Below are positions 32,764 through 40,823 of a stretch of DNA of 40,925 nt, piece after piece. A model generated the notes under the pieces. That model ran no database searches, was not told the DNA's origin, and saw only the letters and a list, made by a program, of their open reading frames with translations. The DNA is from UBA6054 sp964522095 (GTDB lineage Bacteria > Planctomycetota > Phycisphaerae > Phycisphaerales > UBA1924), in the NCBI GenBank assembly GCA_964522095.1, contig CAZFSO010000015.1, forward strand, positions 1 to 40,925, in the 5' to 3' direction. The position numbers and the translations under genes were made by a program. The first letter of the stretch is position 1, and every line of letters starts with the position of its first letter.

Positions 32764-33608
32764 CACTCCCCCGGAATATACGAGATCGTCCCCTCCATCG
32801 GGCTGCTCGCCGTGGCGTACAGCCGCTTCTCGATCCGCCCGGCGAGGTAACTCTGCCGGCCGGCCTCGCAGGCCTTGCGCATGGCGTGGGCCATCATGAC
32901 GGGGTTGCGGGCGTGGGCGATGGCGGTGTTGAGCAGCACGCCGTCGGCGCCGAGTTCCATGGCCTCCGAAACGTCGCTGGCCGAGCCGACGCCCGCGTCG
33001 ACGATCACGGGGTAGGCCGCGTCGCCCGCCTTGAGCGCCTCCAGGCACAGCACGATGTTGTTGGGATTCAACACCCCTTGGCCCGAGCCGATGGGTGAGC
33101 CGGCGGGCATCACCGCGGCGGCCCCCGCGTCCTTGATGCGCCTGGCCACGATGGGGTCGTCGCTGGTGTAACAAAGCACCTGGAACCCGTCCTTGACCAG
33201 CGTCTCGACCGCCTCGACCGTGCCGATGGGGTCGGGCAGCAGGGTCCGCGTGTCGCCGAGCACCTCGAGTTTGACCCAGTTGGCCCCGGGGTTGTCCAAC
33301 TGCTCGAGCAGGTCGCGCCCCAGGCGGGCCACCCGCACGGCGTCCTCGGCGGTGAAGCACCCGGCGGTGTTGGGCAGGATGGTGTACCGCGACAGGTCCA
33401 GGTAGTCCAGCAGGCTCTTGCCCTCGGCGTTGAACAGGCGCTCACGGCGCACCGCCACCGTGACCACCTCGCAGCCGGACGCGTCCAGCGCGTCGCGCAT
33501 CCCCTCCATCGTGGGGTACTTGCCCGTGCCGACGAACAGGCGGCTGCTGAACCGCCGCCCCGCGATCTCGAACGGCGAAAGCCCCGGCTCGGTCAGTGTC
33601 TGGCCCAT
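32763..33608 (-). CDS. thiG: Thiazole synthase
   Basis: 281 aa TIM barrel that forms the thiamine thiazole from deoxyxylulose phosphate, dehydroglycine (or iminoglycine) and ThiS-thiocarboxylate. Diagnostic segments: SRLFVGTGKY, TILPNTAGCFTAEDAVR, WVKLEVLGD with Schiff-base K113, PAGSPIGSGQG, PVIVDAGVGSASD, and LLNTAIAHARNPVMM. No thiS, thiF, thiO/H or TPP riboswitch is adjacent; upstream space is only 54 nt. ATG 33608 has TATGAT 5 nt upstream and no ribosome binding site. Coupled to the PH-domain gene. Confidence 0.95.
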   Translation of the reverse strand: MGQTLTEPGLSPFEIAGRRFSSRLFVGTGKYPTMEGMRDALDASGCEVVTVAVRRERLFNAEGKSLLDYLDLSRYTILPNTAGCFTAEDAVRVARLGRDLLEQLDNPGANWVKLEVLGDTRTLLPDPIGTVEAVETLVKDGFQVLCYTSDDPIVARRIKDAGAAAVMPAGSPIGSGQGVLNPNNIVLCLEALKAGDAAYPVIVDAGVGSASDVSEAMELGADGVLLNTAIAHARNPVMMAHAMRKACEAGRQSYLAGRIEKRLYATASSPMEGTISYIPGE

Positions 33609-33613
33609 GGCCG

Positions 33614-33623
33614 ATCATAGGAT
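33614..33623. promoter_or_regulatory. Bidirectional promoter with overlapping -10 elements (thiG / DUF2959)
   Basis: ATCATAGGAT carries TATGAT on the minus strand (33619-33614), 5 nt before the thiG ATG, and TAGGAT on the plus strand (33618-33623), about 40 nt before the lipoprotein ATG, which has its own GGAGGAG site. Confidence 0.55.
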
Positions 33624-33662
33624 CAGGCCAGTCCACGCCCCGACGAGGAGGAGAACCCCGCG

Positions 33663-34331
33663 ATGAGCAAGCCCGCCGCCCTGTTCGCCTGCGCCCTGCT
33701 GGCCGCCCCCCTCGCCCCCCTGACCGGGTGCGCCAGCGCGACCATCAAGGTCAAGGAATCGCTGGGCATCGCCAAGCGCGAGCAGCTCGTCTCCGAGGTC
33801 AAGGACGCCCGCAACGCCCAGCAGCAGGCCAAGGAGCAGTTCTCCACCACCCTGAGCGAGTTCAAGGCCCTGACCGGCTACGACGGCGGCGACCTCGAAC
33901 GGCGCTACAACCGCCTGAACGACCAGGCCCGCCGCGCCCACGACCGGGCCGACACGGTCAGCCGGCGCATCGAATCGGTCGAGCGCATCGCCAACGCGAT
34001 GTTCCGCGAGTGGGACCAGGAACTGACCCAGTACAGTTCGCAATCCCTCAAGGACGCCAGCGCCGAGCAACTGGCGGCCACCCGCGCCCGCTACCGCCAA
34101 CTCCTGGAGGCCATGAAGGCCGCCGAGGCGAGCATGAAGCCCGTGCTCCGCGCCTTCGACGACCAGGTGCTGTTCCTCAAGCACAACCTCAACGCCCGGG
34201 CCATCGCCTCGCTCCAGACCACCGTCGCCGAACTGGAAACCGAGATCGGCCGCCTGATCGACGAGATGAACGCGTCGATCGACCAGGCCAACGCGTTCAT
34301 CCGGGGGATGGAGCAGGCCGCCCCCGAGTGA
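33663..34331 (+). CDS. DUF2959-like coiled-coil lipoprotein
   Basis: 222 aa. Signal peptide with lipobox LTGC (Cys23). The mature protein is almost entirely helical: KVKESLGIAKREQLVSEVKD, ARNAQQQAKEQFSTTLSEFK, FREWDQELTQYSS, HNLNARAIASLQTTVAELE, and IDEMNASIDQANAFI, the DUF2959 pattern. Function unknown; probably an envelope spacer or scaffold. GGAGGAG lies upstream of ATG 33663. It ends at a repeat tract separating it from chaN. Confidence 0.85.
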   Translation: MSKPAALFACALLAAPLAPLTGCASATIKVKESLGIAKREQLVSEVKDARNAQQQAKEQFSTTLSEFKALTGYDGGDLERRYNRLNDQARRAHDRADTVSRRIESVERIANAMFREWDQELTQYSSQSLKDASAEQLAATRARYRQLLEAMKAAEASMKPVLRAFDDQVLFLKHNLNARAIASLQTTVAELETEIGRLIDEMNASIDQANAFIRGMEQAAPE

Positions 34332-34336
34332 CCCGC

Positions 34337-34400
34337 GGGGGGGGGGGGGGCGGAAAGCGATAGATGGCAAAGCGATAAAGCGGTAAAGGGCGGATTTGCC
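34337..34400. repeat. G14 run plus degenerate AAAGCGATA/AAAGCGGTA repeats
   Basis: Fourteen G (34337-34350), then units GAAAGCGATAG, GCAAAGCGATA, AAGCGGTAAAG, all variants of a ~9-11-nt AT-containing motif that stands out in this GC-rich DNA. It sits between two convergent genes, like the repeat at 5365-5600. Confidence 0.6.
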
Positions 34401-34406
34401 GGCGGG

Positions 34407-35381
34407 TCAGTGGAAGGTTTCTTCGGGCAGGGTGCCGACGTAGACGACGAAGTGGCCGCGCCCGACGTCCTCGATGCGCAGCGAGCCGGAGTCCGCGTCC
34501 ATCATCGTGATGATCAGCAGGCGCTGGTCGGGCTGGATGCGCTGGGCGATGGCGTCGGCCAGGCCGGACTTGCCCGGCTCGGTGCCGTACTCGGCGTGGA
34601 AGCGTCCGACCACGTGCACCACGGGGGCCCCCAGGCGGGTGGCCTCGGCGACCGAATCGGCCATGGTCACGTCCCACAGCGTCTGGGCGCGCAGGAAGGC
34701 GTCGACGCCTTCCGAGCCTGACGGCGCGTGCCCGCCCATCGCGCTCATCGACGCGCGGAAGCGGCTGGCGTAGGCGTTCTCCGGCAGGCCGTCGGGGATC
34801 TCGAAGTGGCGGCGCTGCGTCTCGGTCAGGTCGCGCAGGCGGTCGAACCCGTCGGTGCGGGCCAGGCGGGCGTAGCGGCGCGGCGCGTTGGACGCGATCA
34901 CCGGGCGGGCGGCCATGCGGGCCGCCTCGACCATGCGCCGGTGCCCGGGCGGGTTGTTGCCCGCGTCGCGGAAGGTCATGCGGTCGAACTCGCCCGGGGA
35001 GACGATGCCCGCGACGTAGTCGTCCAGGGCGGTCTGGTGGTCGCGCTCGTAGAACTCCATCGACAGGACCGCCCGCGGGTTGGCGGCCAGCACGTCGTCG
35101 AACAACTCCGCCGCGATCTCCAGGCCCAGGGGGTGCCCGTGCACCTCGCCGATGACCACGACCGCCGCGTCGGCGCACGCCGCGACGACCGCGTCCCACG
35201 GCACGACGCCCGAGGCGTCGCCCGCGAAGATCGGCACCGACCGGGCCTCGACCGGCTCGGGCTCGCGCTTGGGCGCCTGGCAACCCCCCAGCAGGAACGC
35301 CGCCAGCGACGCGGCGGCGACGCCCGCCCGGGTGATCCCCTGTCTGGTGGGTCGGGACGCGGTCGTGATGGTGCGGTTCAT
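34407..35381 (-). CDS. ChaN-family (heme-binding-uptake-like) lipoprotein
   Basis: 324 aa. Signal peptide with lipobox LGGC (Cys34). The core matches the ChaN/PF04187 fold: VVVIGEVHGHPLGLEIAAEL, LSMEFYERDHQTALDDYV, NAPRRYARLARTDG, and VVHVVGRFHAEYGTEPG. The EVHGH and GRFHAEYG segments contain the conserved His residues. ChaN of Campylobacter binds heme and iron; function here is inferred. ATG 35381 overlaps the RND pump stop (ATGA), so it is the last gene of the efflux operon. Confidence 0.87.
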   Translation of the reverse strand: MNRTITTASRPTRQGITRAGVAAASLAAFLLGGCQAPKREPEPVEARSVPIFAGDASGVVPWDAVVAACADAAVVVIGEVHGHPLGLEIAAELFDDVLAANPRAVLSMEFYERDHQTALDDYVAGIVSPGEFDRMTFRDAGNNPPGHRRMVEAARMAARPVIASNAPRRYARLARTDGFDRLRDLTETQRRHFEIPDGLPENAYASRFRASMSAMGGHAPSGSEGVDAFLRAQTLWDVTMADSVAEATRLGAPVVHVVGRFHAEYGTEPGKSGLADAIAQRIQPDQRLLIITMMDADSGSLRIEDVGRGHFVVYVGTLPEETFH

Positions 35382-38300
35382 GCGGCGGCTCCTTCCGGCA
35401 GCGGTGTCGACGGGATCGAAGGCGCGCGGCCCCCCCCGCGGCCACCCAGGCCCAGGGCTTTCGACGCCGCGGCCTGCATGTCGAGCACCAGCGAGTACAG
35501 CAGCGGCACCAGGATCAGCGTGAAGAAGGTCGCCACCAGCATCCCCCCCACCACCACCGAGCCCAGCCCGCGGTACATCTCCGAGCCCGGGCCCGGGAAC
35601 AGCACCAGCGGCAACATGCCCCCCACGCTCGTGAGCGCCGACATGAAGATCGGCCGGATCCGCGTCCGGACCGACCAGGCGATCGCGTGGTGCGGCTCCA
35701 TCGGCGCCTCGCCCTCGTCGCCCTTCATGAAGTTGCGCGACTGGTGCACGATCAGGATCGCGTTGTTCACCACCACGCCCACGAGGATGATGAACCCCAG
35801 CATCGTCAGCACGTCCAACTGCTGGGGCGCGATCGTCGGGTCGCGCATCGACGCGTCGTGGACCAGGCGCAGGCCCGCGAAGCCCCCCACCACCGCCAGC
35901 GGCACGGTGAACATGATCACCAGGGGCGTGAGGAAACTCTCGAACAGCGCGCACATCAGCAGGTAGGTCACGAGCAGGGCCCACACGAACCGGGCCAGCA
36001 GGAACTGCGGGTTGTGCCCGAGCAGAAGCACCGCCCCGGCGATGACCATCGACAGCAGCACGAGCCCGAACATCCCGTAGAACGCCCCGGCCGCGTCGCG
36101 GCGCACGCCCGTGCGCAGCAGCACGAACACGCCCGCCCCGATGCCCGCGAGCACGAGCACCGCCGAGACGACGTTGGCCGCCCGACCCAGGCCCGACCCG
36201 GAGGTCTCGGGCGCCGCGCCGAACAGCGCGGCGGTGACCTCGTCGAGTTTGGCGGCCGTGCCCTCGAGGCGCACGCGCATCGAGCGGTCGATCAGCCCGG
36301 CCTCCTGGGCCGCGCCGATGACCTCGGCGTTCAGCCAGGCCATGACCTCCTCGATGGCCTGGCCCTCGGGCGGGCGCACCTGGATGGTGACCGACTCGAG
36401 TTCCTCGATCCGCTTGATGGACTGGGGCGCCAGGCTGGGCACGAACTCGATGATCGAGTCGATCGGCACGATCGGGCCCGCGGGCGTGGCGACGGGGACG
36501 TCGGCCAACTGCTCCTTGTAGTCCAGGCGCCCGCCCTTGGGCACGACGCGCAGGTCGACCGTCTCGCCGCTGAGTTTGTAGTCGCCCACGAACGCGCCGT
36601 CGAAGAGGGCGCGGATGGCCACGCCCAGGGCCTCGGTCGTCAGGCCGAGTTCGCGCCCGCGGGCGTTGAGGCGGACCTGCAGTTCCTGCTCCTGCAGGAG
36701 GAAGTTGGCCGGGTCCGGGCGCACGTTGCCGTAGCCGTAGTGCGCGGCCGCGGTGTTGAACATGAAACTGGCGGCGGCGTTGACCCGTTCCAGGCGCGGG
36801 CCGGAGATCTCCAGATCGATGCTGTTGCCCGACCCCCCGCCGGGCCCGCTGGAGAACAGCGAGGTCTGCGACGCGCCGCCGTAGGCGTCGGGGATGGTGC
36901 TCATGGCGTTGGTGATCAACTGCCCGACGGGGATGACCACCTGCTCCTCCTGCGAGGTGCCGCCGATGAACATCGCCGTGCCGAAGGCGCCGATGAAGAA
37001 GTTGTCGATCGGCACCGGCTCGAACGGGGCCGGGGGCGGCACGGACGGGTCGAACGAGGGCCGGATGATCGGGTCCAGCGCCGCGACCGAGGCGGGGTCG
37101 TTCTTGTCGGCCAGGGCGTAGGGCATGATCGCGGCCTCGATCGTCTGCGCGATCGACTCGCGCTGCTCGACCGAGAGGCCGGGCGGGATCAAGAGCCCGC
37201 CGAAGACCAGGTTGCGGTTGCCCGCGGGCAGGTAGTCCATGGGCGGCATCAGTTTCGCCGCGCCAATCAGCGAGAGCCCGGTGACCACGACGATGATCGC
37301 CGGTCGCAGCGTCCAGCCGCGCACGCCGGACATGGACCACTCGACCAGCCGGCCCATCCCGGCGTTCAGCCGCGCCAGCAGCGGGACAAGCCCGAACAGG
37401 TCGCGCACGCGTCGCCCGAACCGGGTCTTCGGCTCCGAGGACGACGACAGGAACAGCCCCGCCGCCGTCGGGATCACCGTGACCGACACCAGCAGCGAGA
37501 GCGAGACCGAAGCGACCACTGCGAGCGTGATGTCGCGGAACAGCTGCCCGGCCTCTTCCTGGATCGTCAGGACCGGGACGAACACCGCCACCGTCGTGAG
37601 GGTCGAGGCGAGGATGGCCCCCCACACCTCCTTGCCGCCCTTCCACGCCGCCCGCAGCGGGGGCTCGCCCAACTGCAGGTGGCGGAAGATGTTCTCCAGG
37701 ACCACGATGGCGTTGTCCACCACCATGCCCACCGCGAACGCCAGCCCCGCCAGCGAGATCACGTTGAGCGTGCGTCCCATCGCCACCATCACCAGGAAGG
37801 TGCCCACCACCGAGATCGGGATGGCCACCAGCACGATCAGCGTCGGGCGCACCGCGCGCAGGAAGATCAGCAGCACGACGCCCGCGATCGACCCGCCCAC
37901 CCACAGGTTGCCGGTCACGAGCGACACCGCCGAGTCGATGTAGGTCGTCTCGTCGTAGACCTGGCGCATGACCAGGTCGGGCCCGACCGGCCCGCCCGCG
38001 GTCACGCCGCCCAGGTGCGGGAGGATGTCCGAGCGGATCTCGTCGAGGCGCTGGCGCACCTCGGACATGATCTCCACCACGTTGGCGTCGGACTGGCGGA
38101 TGACGTTCATCGCCAGCGCCGGGTGCCCGAAGGTGCGCACGAACCCGCGCCGCTTCTCGTGGTCCACCTCGACCGTCGCCACGTCCTTGACGAACACCGG
38201 GCGCCCGTCGCGGTAGGCGATGATCGTCTCGAGGATCTGGTCCGGGCTGGTGAACTCACCGACCAGGCGCACGCGGTAGTCGCGCTTGCCCTGGGCGATC

Positions 38301-38977
38301 GTGCCCGCCGACACGTTGCGGTTCTCGCCCTGCAGGGCGCGGACCACGTCGAGGTGGTTCAGCCCGCGCTGGGCCAGCGCGGTCGAGTCGGCCAGCACAC
38401 GCACCTCGCGCTCGCGCCCCCCGTAGATGTTCACCTCGGCCACGCCCTCGATGCGCTCAAGGTACGGCTTGACCTCCTTGTCCATCGCGTCGTACAGCGT
38501 GGTGATGTCGAAACCGGGGTGGTTCGGGATCTTGTCGGTCGGCAACTCGGTGATGATCCACGCGATGGCGTTCTCGCTGGCGCCGTCCGCCGCCTTGATC
38601 GCCGGCTCCTCGACCTCCGCTGGGTAGGCCTCGACCTGGCGGAGCGAGTCGGAGACCTCCTGCAGCGCCCGGTTGATGTCCGCGGTGATCGCGAACTCCA
38701 GCGTGATCTCCGCCGTGCCCTCCGACGAGTTCGACACCATCTTGCGCAGGTTCGCGACGTTCTTGAGCTGCTCCTCCTGCTTCTTGGTGATCTCGTCGAC
38801 CACCTCCTGCGGCGAGCGACCCGGCCACTGCGTCGACACCGTGATGATCGGCCGGTCCACCGTCGGCGTGAGTTGCACCGGGATCGCCGTCAGCCCGATC
38901 AGGCCGAACATCACGACCAGGATCACGCCCACCGCCACCGTCACCGGCTTCGAGATCGAGTACCTGACGATGTCCAC
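35378..38977 (-). CDS. RND-family efflux permease with two extra membrane segments
   Basis: 1199 aa (family usually ~1030-1050). N-terminal SKPVTVAVGVILVVMFGLIG, GLAFAVGMVVDNAIVVLENI (TM4; one proton-relay Asp), and C-terminal LLMCALFESFLTPLVIMFTV, GVVVNNAILIVHQ, LPLVLFPGPGSEMYRG. Between the second porter domain and the canonical TM8 lie two extra hydrophobic stretches (VVSAVLVLAGIGAGVFVLL and GMFGLVLLSMVIAGAVLLLG), giving 14 predicted helices. It forms a proton-driven tripartite pump with the adaptor encoded 3 nt upstream. Start GTG 38977. No outer-membrane channel gene is in the window. Substrate unknown. Confidence 0.93.
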   Translation of the reverse strand: MDIVRYSISKPVTVAVGVILVVMFGLIGLTAIPVQLTPTVDRPIITVSTQWPGRSPQEVVDEITKKQEEQLKNVANLRKMVSNSSEGTAEITLEFAITADINRALQEVSDSLRQVEAYPAEVEEPAIKAADGASENAIAWIITELPTDKIPNHPGFDITTLYDAMDKEVKPYLERIEGVAEVNIYGGREREVRVLADSTALAQRGLNHLDVVRALQGENRNVSAGTIAQGKRDYRVRLVGEFTSPDQILETIIAYRDGRPVFVKDVATVEVDHEKRRGFVRTFGHPALAMNVIRQSDANVVEIMSEVRQRLDEIRSDILPHLGGVTAGGPVGPDLVMRQVYDETTYIDSAVSLVTGNLWVGGSIAGVVLLIFLRAVRPTLIVLVAIPISVVGTFLVMVAMGRTLNVISLAGLAFAVGMVVDNAIVVLENIFRHLQLGEPPLRAAWKGGKEVWGAILASTLTTVAVFVPVLTIQEEAGQLFRDITLAVVASVSLSLLVSVTVIPTAAGLFLSSSSEPKTRFGRRVRDLFGLVPLLARLNAGMGRLVEWSMSGVRGWTLRPAIIVVVTGLSLIGAAKLMPPMDYLPAGNRNLVFGGLLIPPGLSVEQRESIAQTIEAAIMPYALADKNDPASVAALDPIIRPSFDPSVPPPAPFEPVPIDNFFIGAFGTAMFIGGTSQEEQVVIPVGQLITNAMSTIPDAYGGASQTSLFSSGPGGGSGNSIDLEISGPRLERVNAAASFMFNTAAAHYGYGNVRPDPANFLLQEQELQVRLNARGRELGLTTEALGVAIRALFDGAFVGDYKLSGETVDLRVVPKGGRLDYKEQLADVPVATPAGPIVPIDSIIEFVPSLAPQSIKRIEELESVTIQVRPPEGQAIEEVMAWLNAEVIGAAQEAGLIDRSMRVRLEGTAAKLDEVTAALFGAAPETSGSGLGRAANVVSAVLVLAGIGAGVFVLLRTGVRRDAAGAFYGMFGLVLLSMVIAGAVLLLGHNPQFLLARFVWALLVTYLLMCALFESFLTPLVIMFTVPLAVVGGFAGLRLVHDASMRDPTIAPQQLDVLTMLGFIILVGVVVNNAILIVHQSRNFMKGDEGEAPMEPHHAIAWSVRTRIRPIFMSALTSVGGMLPLVLFPGPGSEMYRGLGSVVVGGMLVATFFTLILVPLLYSLVLDMQAAASKALGLGGRGGGRAPSIPSTPLPEGAAA

Positions 38978-38980
38978 GGT

Positions 38981-40141
38981 TCAGCCCCCCCGCCCGGAGC
39001 CCGCCCCCGCGGCGGCCTGACGCTCGGCCACCTCCGGGAACTCGTCCGCGTTGAGCACGTTCAACCCCTGACCGGGGAACATCCGCTCGTTGCCCTCGAC
39101 CACCAGCAGCGCGCCGGGACGCAGCGTCGGCGCCCGCACCGCCACCCGCCCGCCCGTGGCGAACAGGCGCGTGATCGGCGCCACCTGCGCCACCCCGCCC
39201 GCGTCGAAGTACACGAACTCCCCGGCCGCGTTGCGCAGGATCGCGTCTTCCGAGATCGTCAGCGCCGGCCCGGAATCGCCCGTCGGCACGGTCGCCGTCA
39301 AGGACATGCCCGGGCGCAGACGCCCCTCGGGGTCCGACACGCGGATGCGGATCGGGAACAGGCGGCTGAGGCTGTCGGCCTCGGGCACGATCTCCACCAG
39401 CCGTCCCTCCAGCCGCACGCCCAGCGCCGGCACGAACACGCCGATCGCCCCCTCGTTGCCCTGCAGGGCCCCGACCGAGCGCTCGGGGATGTCCGCCCGG
39501 GCCTCCAACTCGTCCAGCGACAGGACCGTGACGATCCTGTCCCCCTGCGAGACCCACTGGCCCGCCTCGGTGTGCTTGGCGACCACCCGGCCCGCGAACG
39601 GCGCCCGGATGGTCATGTCGTCCAGCCGCCGACGCGCCAGCGCCAGTTCGGACTCGCTGACCCGCAGCGAAGCCGCCGCCTCGGCGTGCTGGGCCCGGCG
39701 CGACTCGACCTCCGTGCGCACGCGGTCCAACTCGCTCTCCCCGGCCGAGGCCCGGGCGGCCAACTGCTCCATGCGCTCCAGGTCCCGCTCGGCCCGGGCC
39801 AACTCCGCCGTGCGCTGCTCGATGAGCGCCTTGTCGGCCTCGACCCGCGCCTCCCACCGGGTCACCTCCAGGCGCGCCCGGTCGTCGTCCAGACGCGCCA
39901 GCACCTGCCCGGCCTCGACCGGGTCGCCCGGCTCAAGGTCCAGTTCCTCCACCAGCCCGGGCTCCTGCGTGGCCACCGCCGAGCGGCGCAGCGTCACGAT
40001 CTCGCCGGTCGCGTCGCGGTACTGCGACACCACCTCTTCGCGCGCAGCGTCCAGCCGGACGTTCGCCGGCGGGCCCTGCGCCGCGGCCAGCGACCCCATG
40101 GCGGCCGCCAGGGCCACCCCGATCCCGTGCGTCAGTCTCAT
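38981..40141 (-). CDS. RND efflux periplasmic adaptor (HlyD/MFP family)
   Basis: 386 aa. Signal peptide to about residue 22 (LAAAQ). Then a split lipoyl domain (GLVEELDLEPGDPVEAGQVL and MTIRAPFAGRVVAKHTEAGQ), an alpha-helical hairpin between them (~85-165), and beta-barrel and membrane-proximal domains (RLRPGMSLTATVPT, EDAILRNAAGEFVYF). It bridges the inner-membrane pump to an outer-membrane channel. ATG 40141 overlaps the marR stop (ATGA); the pump starts 3 nt after its stop. Confidence 0.93.
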   Translation of the reverse strand: MRLTHGIGVALAAAMGSLAAAQGPPANVRLDAAREEVVSQYRDATGEIVTLRRSAVATQEPGLVEELDLEPGDPVEAGQVLARLDDDRARLEVTRWEARVEADKALIEQRTAELARAERDLERMEQLAARASAGESELDRVRTEVESRRAQHAEAAASLRVSESELALARRRLDDMTIRAPFAGRVVAKHTEAGQWVSQGDRIVTVLSLDELEARADIPERSVGALQGNEGAIGVFVPALGVRLEGRLVEIVPEADSLSRLFPIRIRVSDPEGRLRPGMSLTATVPTGDSGPALTISEDAILRNAAGEFVYFDAGGVAQVAPITRLFATGGRVAVRAPTLRPGALLVVEGNERMFPGQGLNVLNADEFPEVAERQAAAGAGSGRGG

Positions 40142-40686
40142 GTCCCGGTCTCCTCCCTGCAGTTCTGCCCGTCCTGGCCCGGCCGGGCGAGCGTGCGCTC
40201 CAACTCGACCGTGTTGCGGATGGCCCGCTCGAGCACCGCCGTGGCCTGTTCCAACTCGGAGGCGCCCACGCCTTCGAGCATCCGCGCCCCCATCCCCCCC
40301 GCCAACGCCGCGCACGAGCCCACCCGCTCGACCCCGGTCGGCGTCAGGCCCACCCGCACCGTTCGACCCCGCCCGCTCGTGTCCCGCGTCACCAGCCCGT
40401 CGGCCTCCAGCGACGCCACCATGCGGCTGACGTTCTGGGGCGACAGGCACAGCCGCTCGGACAACTGTGTGATCGTCAGGGGTTCCCCGCATTCCTGAAC
40501 CGCCATCATCAGCACCCACCGGGGGGCCGTCAGGCCCTCGGCCTGCACCGACCGGTCCACCACCCGCGTCATCATGTGGCAGAGGATGTGCACCGCCCGC
40601 ATCAGGCAGCACGGCGGCGACATGCGGGCCTCGCCCGCCGACTCGCGAGTCGGCACCGATCCCGGAGTGGCTGGTGGGTTGGGCAT
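40138..40686 (-). CDS. MarR-family transcriptional regulator
   Basis: 182 aa. Winged helix with LTITQLSERLCLSPQNVSRM (recognition helix) and the wing DTSGRGRTVRVGLTPTG; flanking helices give dimerisation. The N terminus has several Cys (CC near residues 26-27 and one near 36) that could allow redox sensing, an inference only. It heads the four-gene efflux operon and probably represses it. A palindrome inside its candidate promoter supports autoregulation. Confidence 0.92.
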   Translation of the reverse strand: MPNPPATPGSVPTRESAGEARMSPPCCLMRAVHILCHMMTRVVDRSVQAEGLTAPRWVLMMAVQECGEPLTITQLSERLCLSPQNVSRMVASLEADGLVTRDTSGRGRTVRVGLTPTGVERVGSCAALAGGMGARMLEGVGASELEQATAVLERAIRNTVELERTLARPGQDGQNCREETGT

Positions 40687-40776
40687 CGGATCGGGCAGGG
40701 CGGGTCGGACGCCGGGCGCCGGGCCCGGGAGGGGCCGCCCACGCCGGGCAGCGCTCGCCCGGGACGGTCCCCACGC

Positions 40777-40804
40777 ATTGTTTCAACATGTTGCGTCGAG
40801 TCAA
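40777..40804 (-). promoter_or_regulatory. Candidate marR operon promoter with operator palindrome in the spacer
   Basis: On the minus strand -35 TTGACT (40804-40799), 16-nt spacer, and -10 AACAAT (40782-40777). The perfect 10-bp palindrome CAACATGTTG (40784-40793) lies wholly in the spacer, a position where a bound MarR dimer would block RNA polymerase. Confidence 0.6.
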
Positions 40805-40809
40805 CCCGT

Positions 40810-40823
40810 CCGCACGCGTGCGG
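40810..40823. other. 14-bp perfect palindrome CCGCACGCGTGCGG
   Basis: It lies just upstream of the marR -35 element. It could be a second regulator site or a chance GC palindrome. The remaining 40824-40925 shows nothing I can identify. Confidence 0.3.

Noticed and set aside
33609..33662. Possible TPP riboswitch upstream of thiG
   Set aside because: Only 54 nt are available and the -10 lies 5 nt from the ATG.
35687..40498. A 1,603-codon open frame on the plus strand opposite the RND operon
   Set aside because: Its Arg/His/Asp/Gln-rich translation is the antisense of well-identified pump and adaptor genes; it stays open because of extreme GC3 bias.
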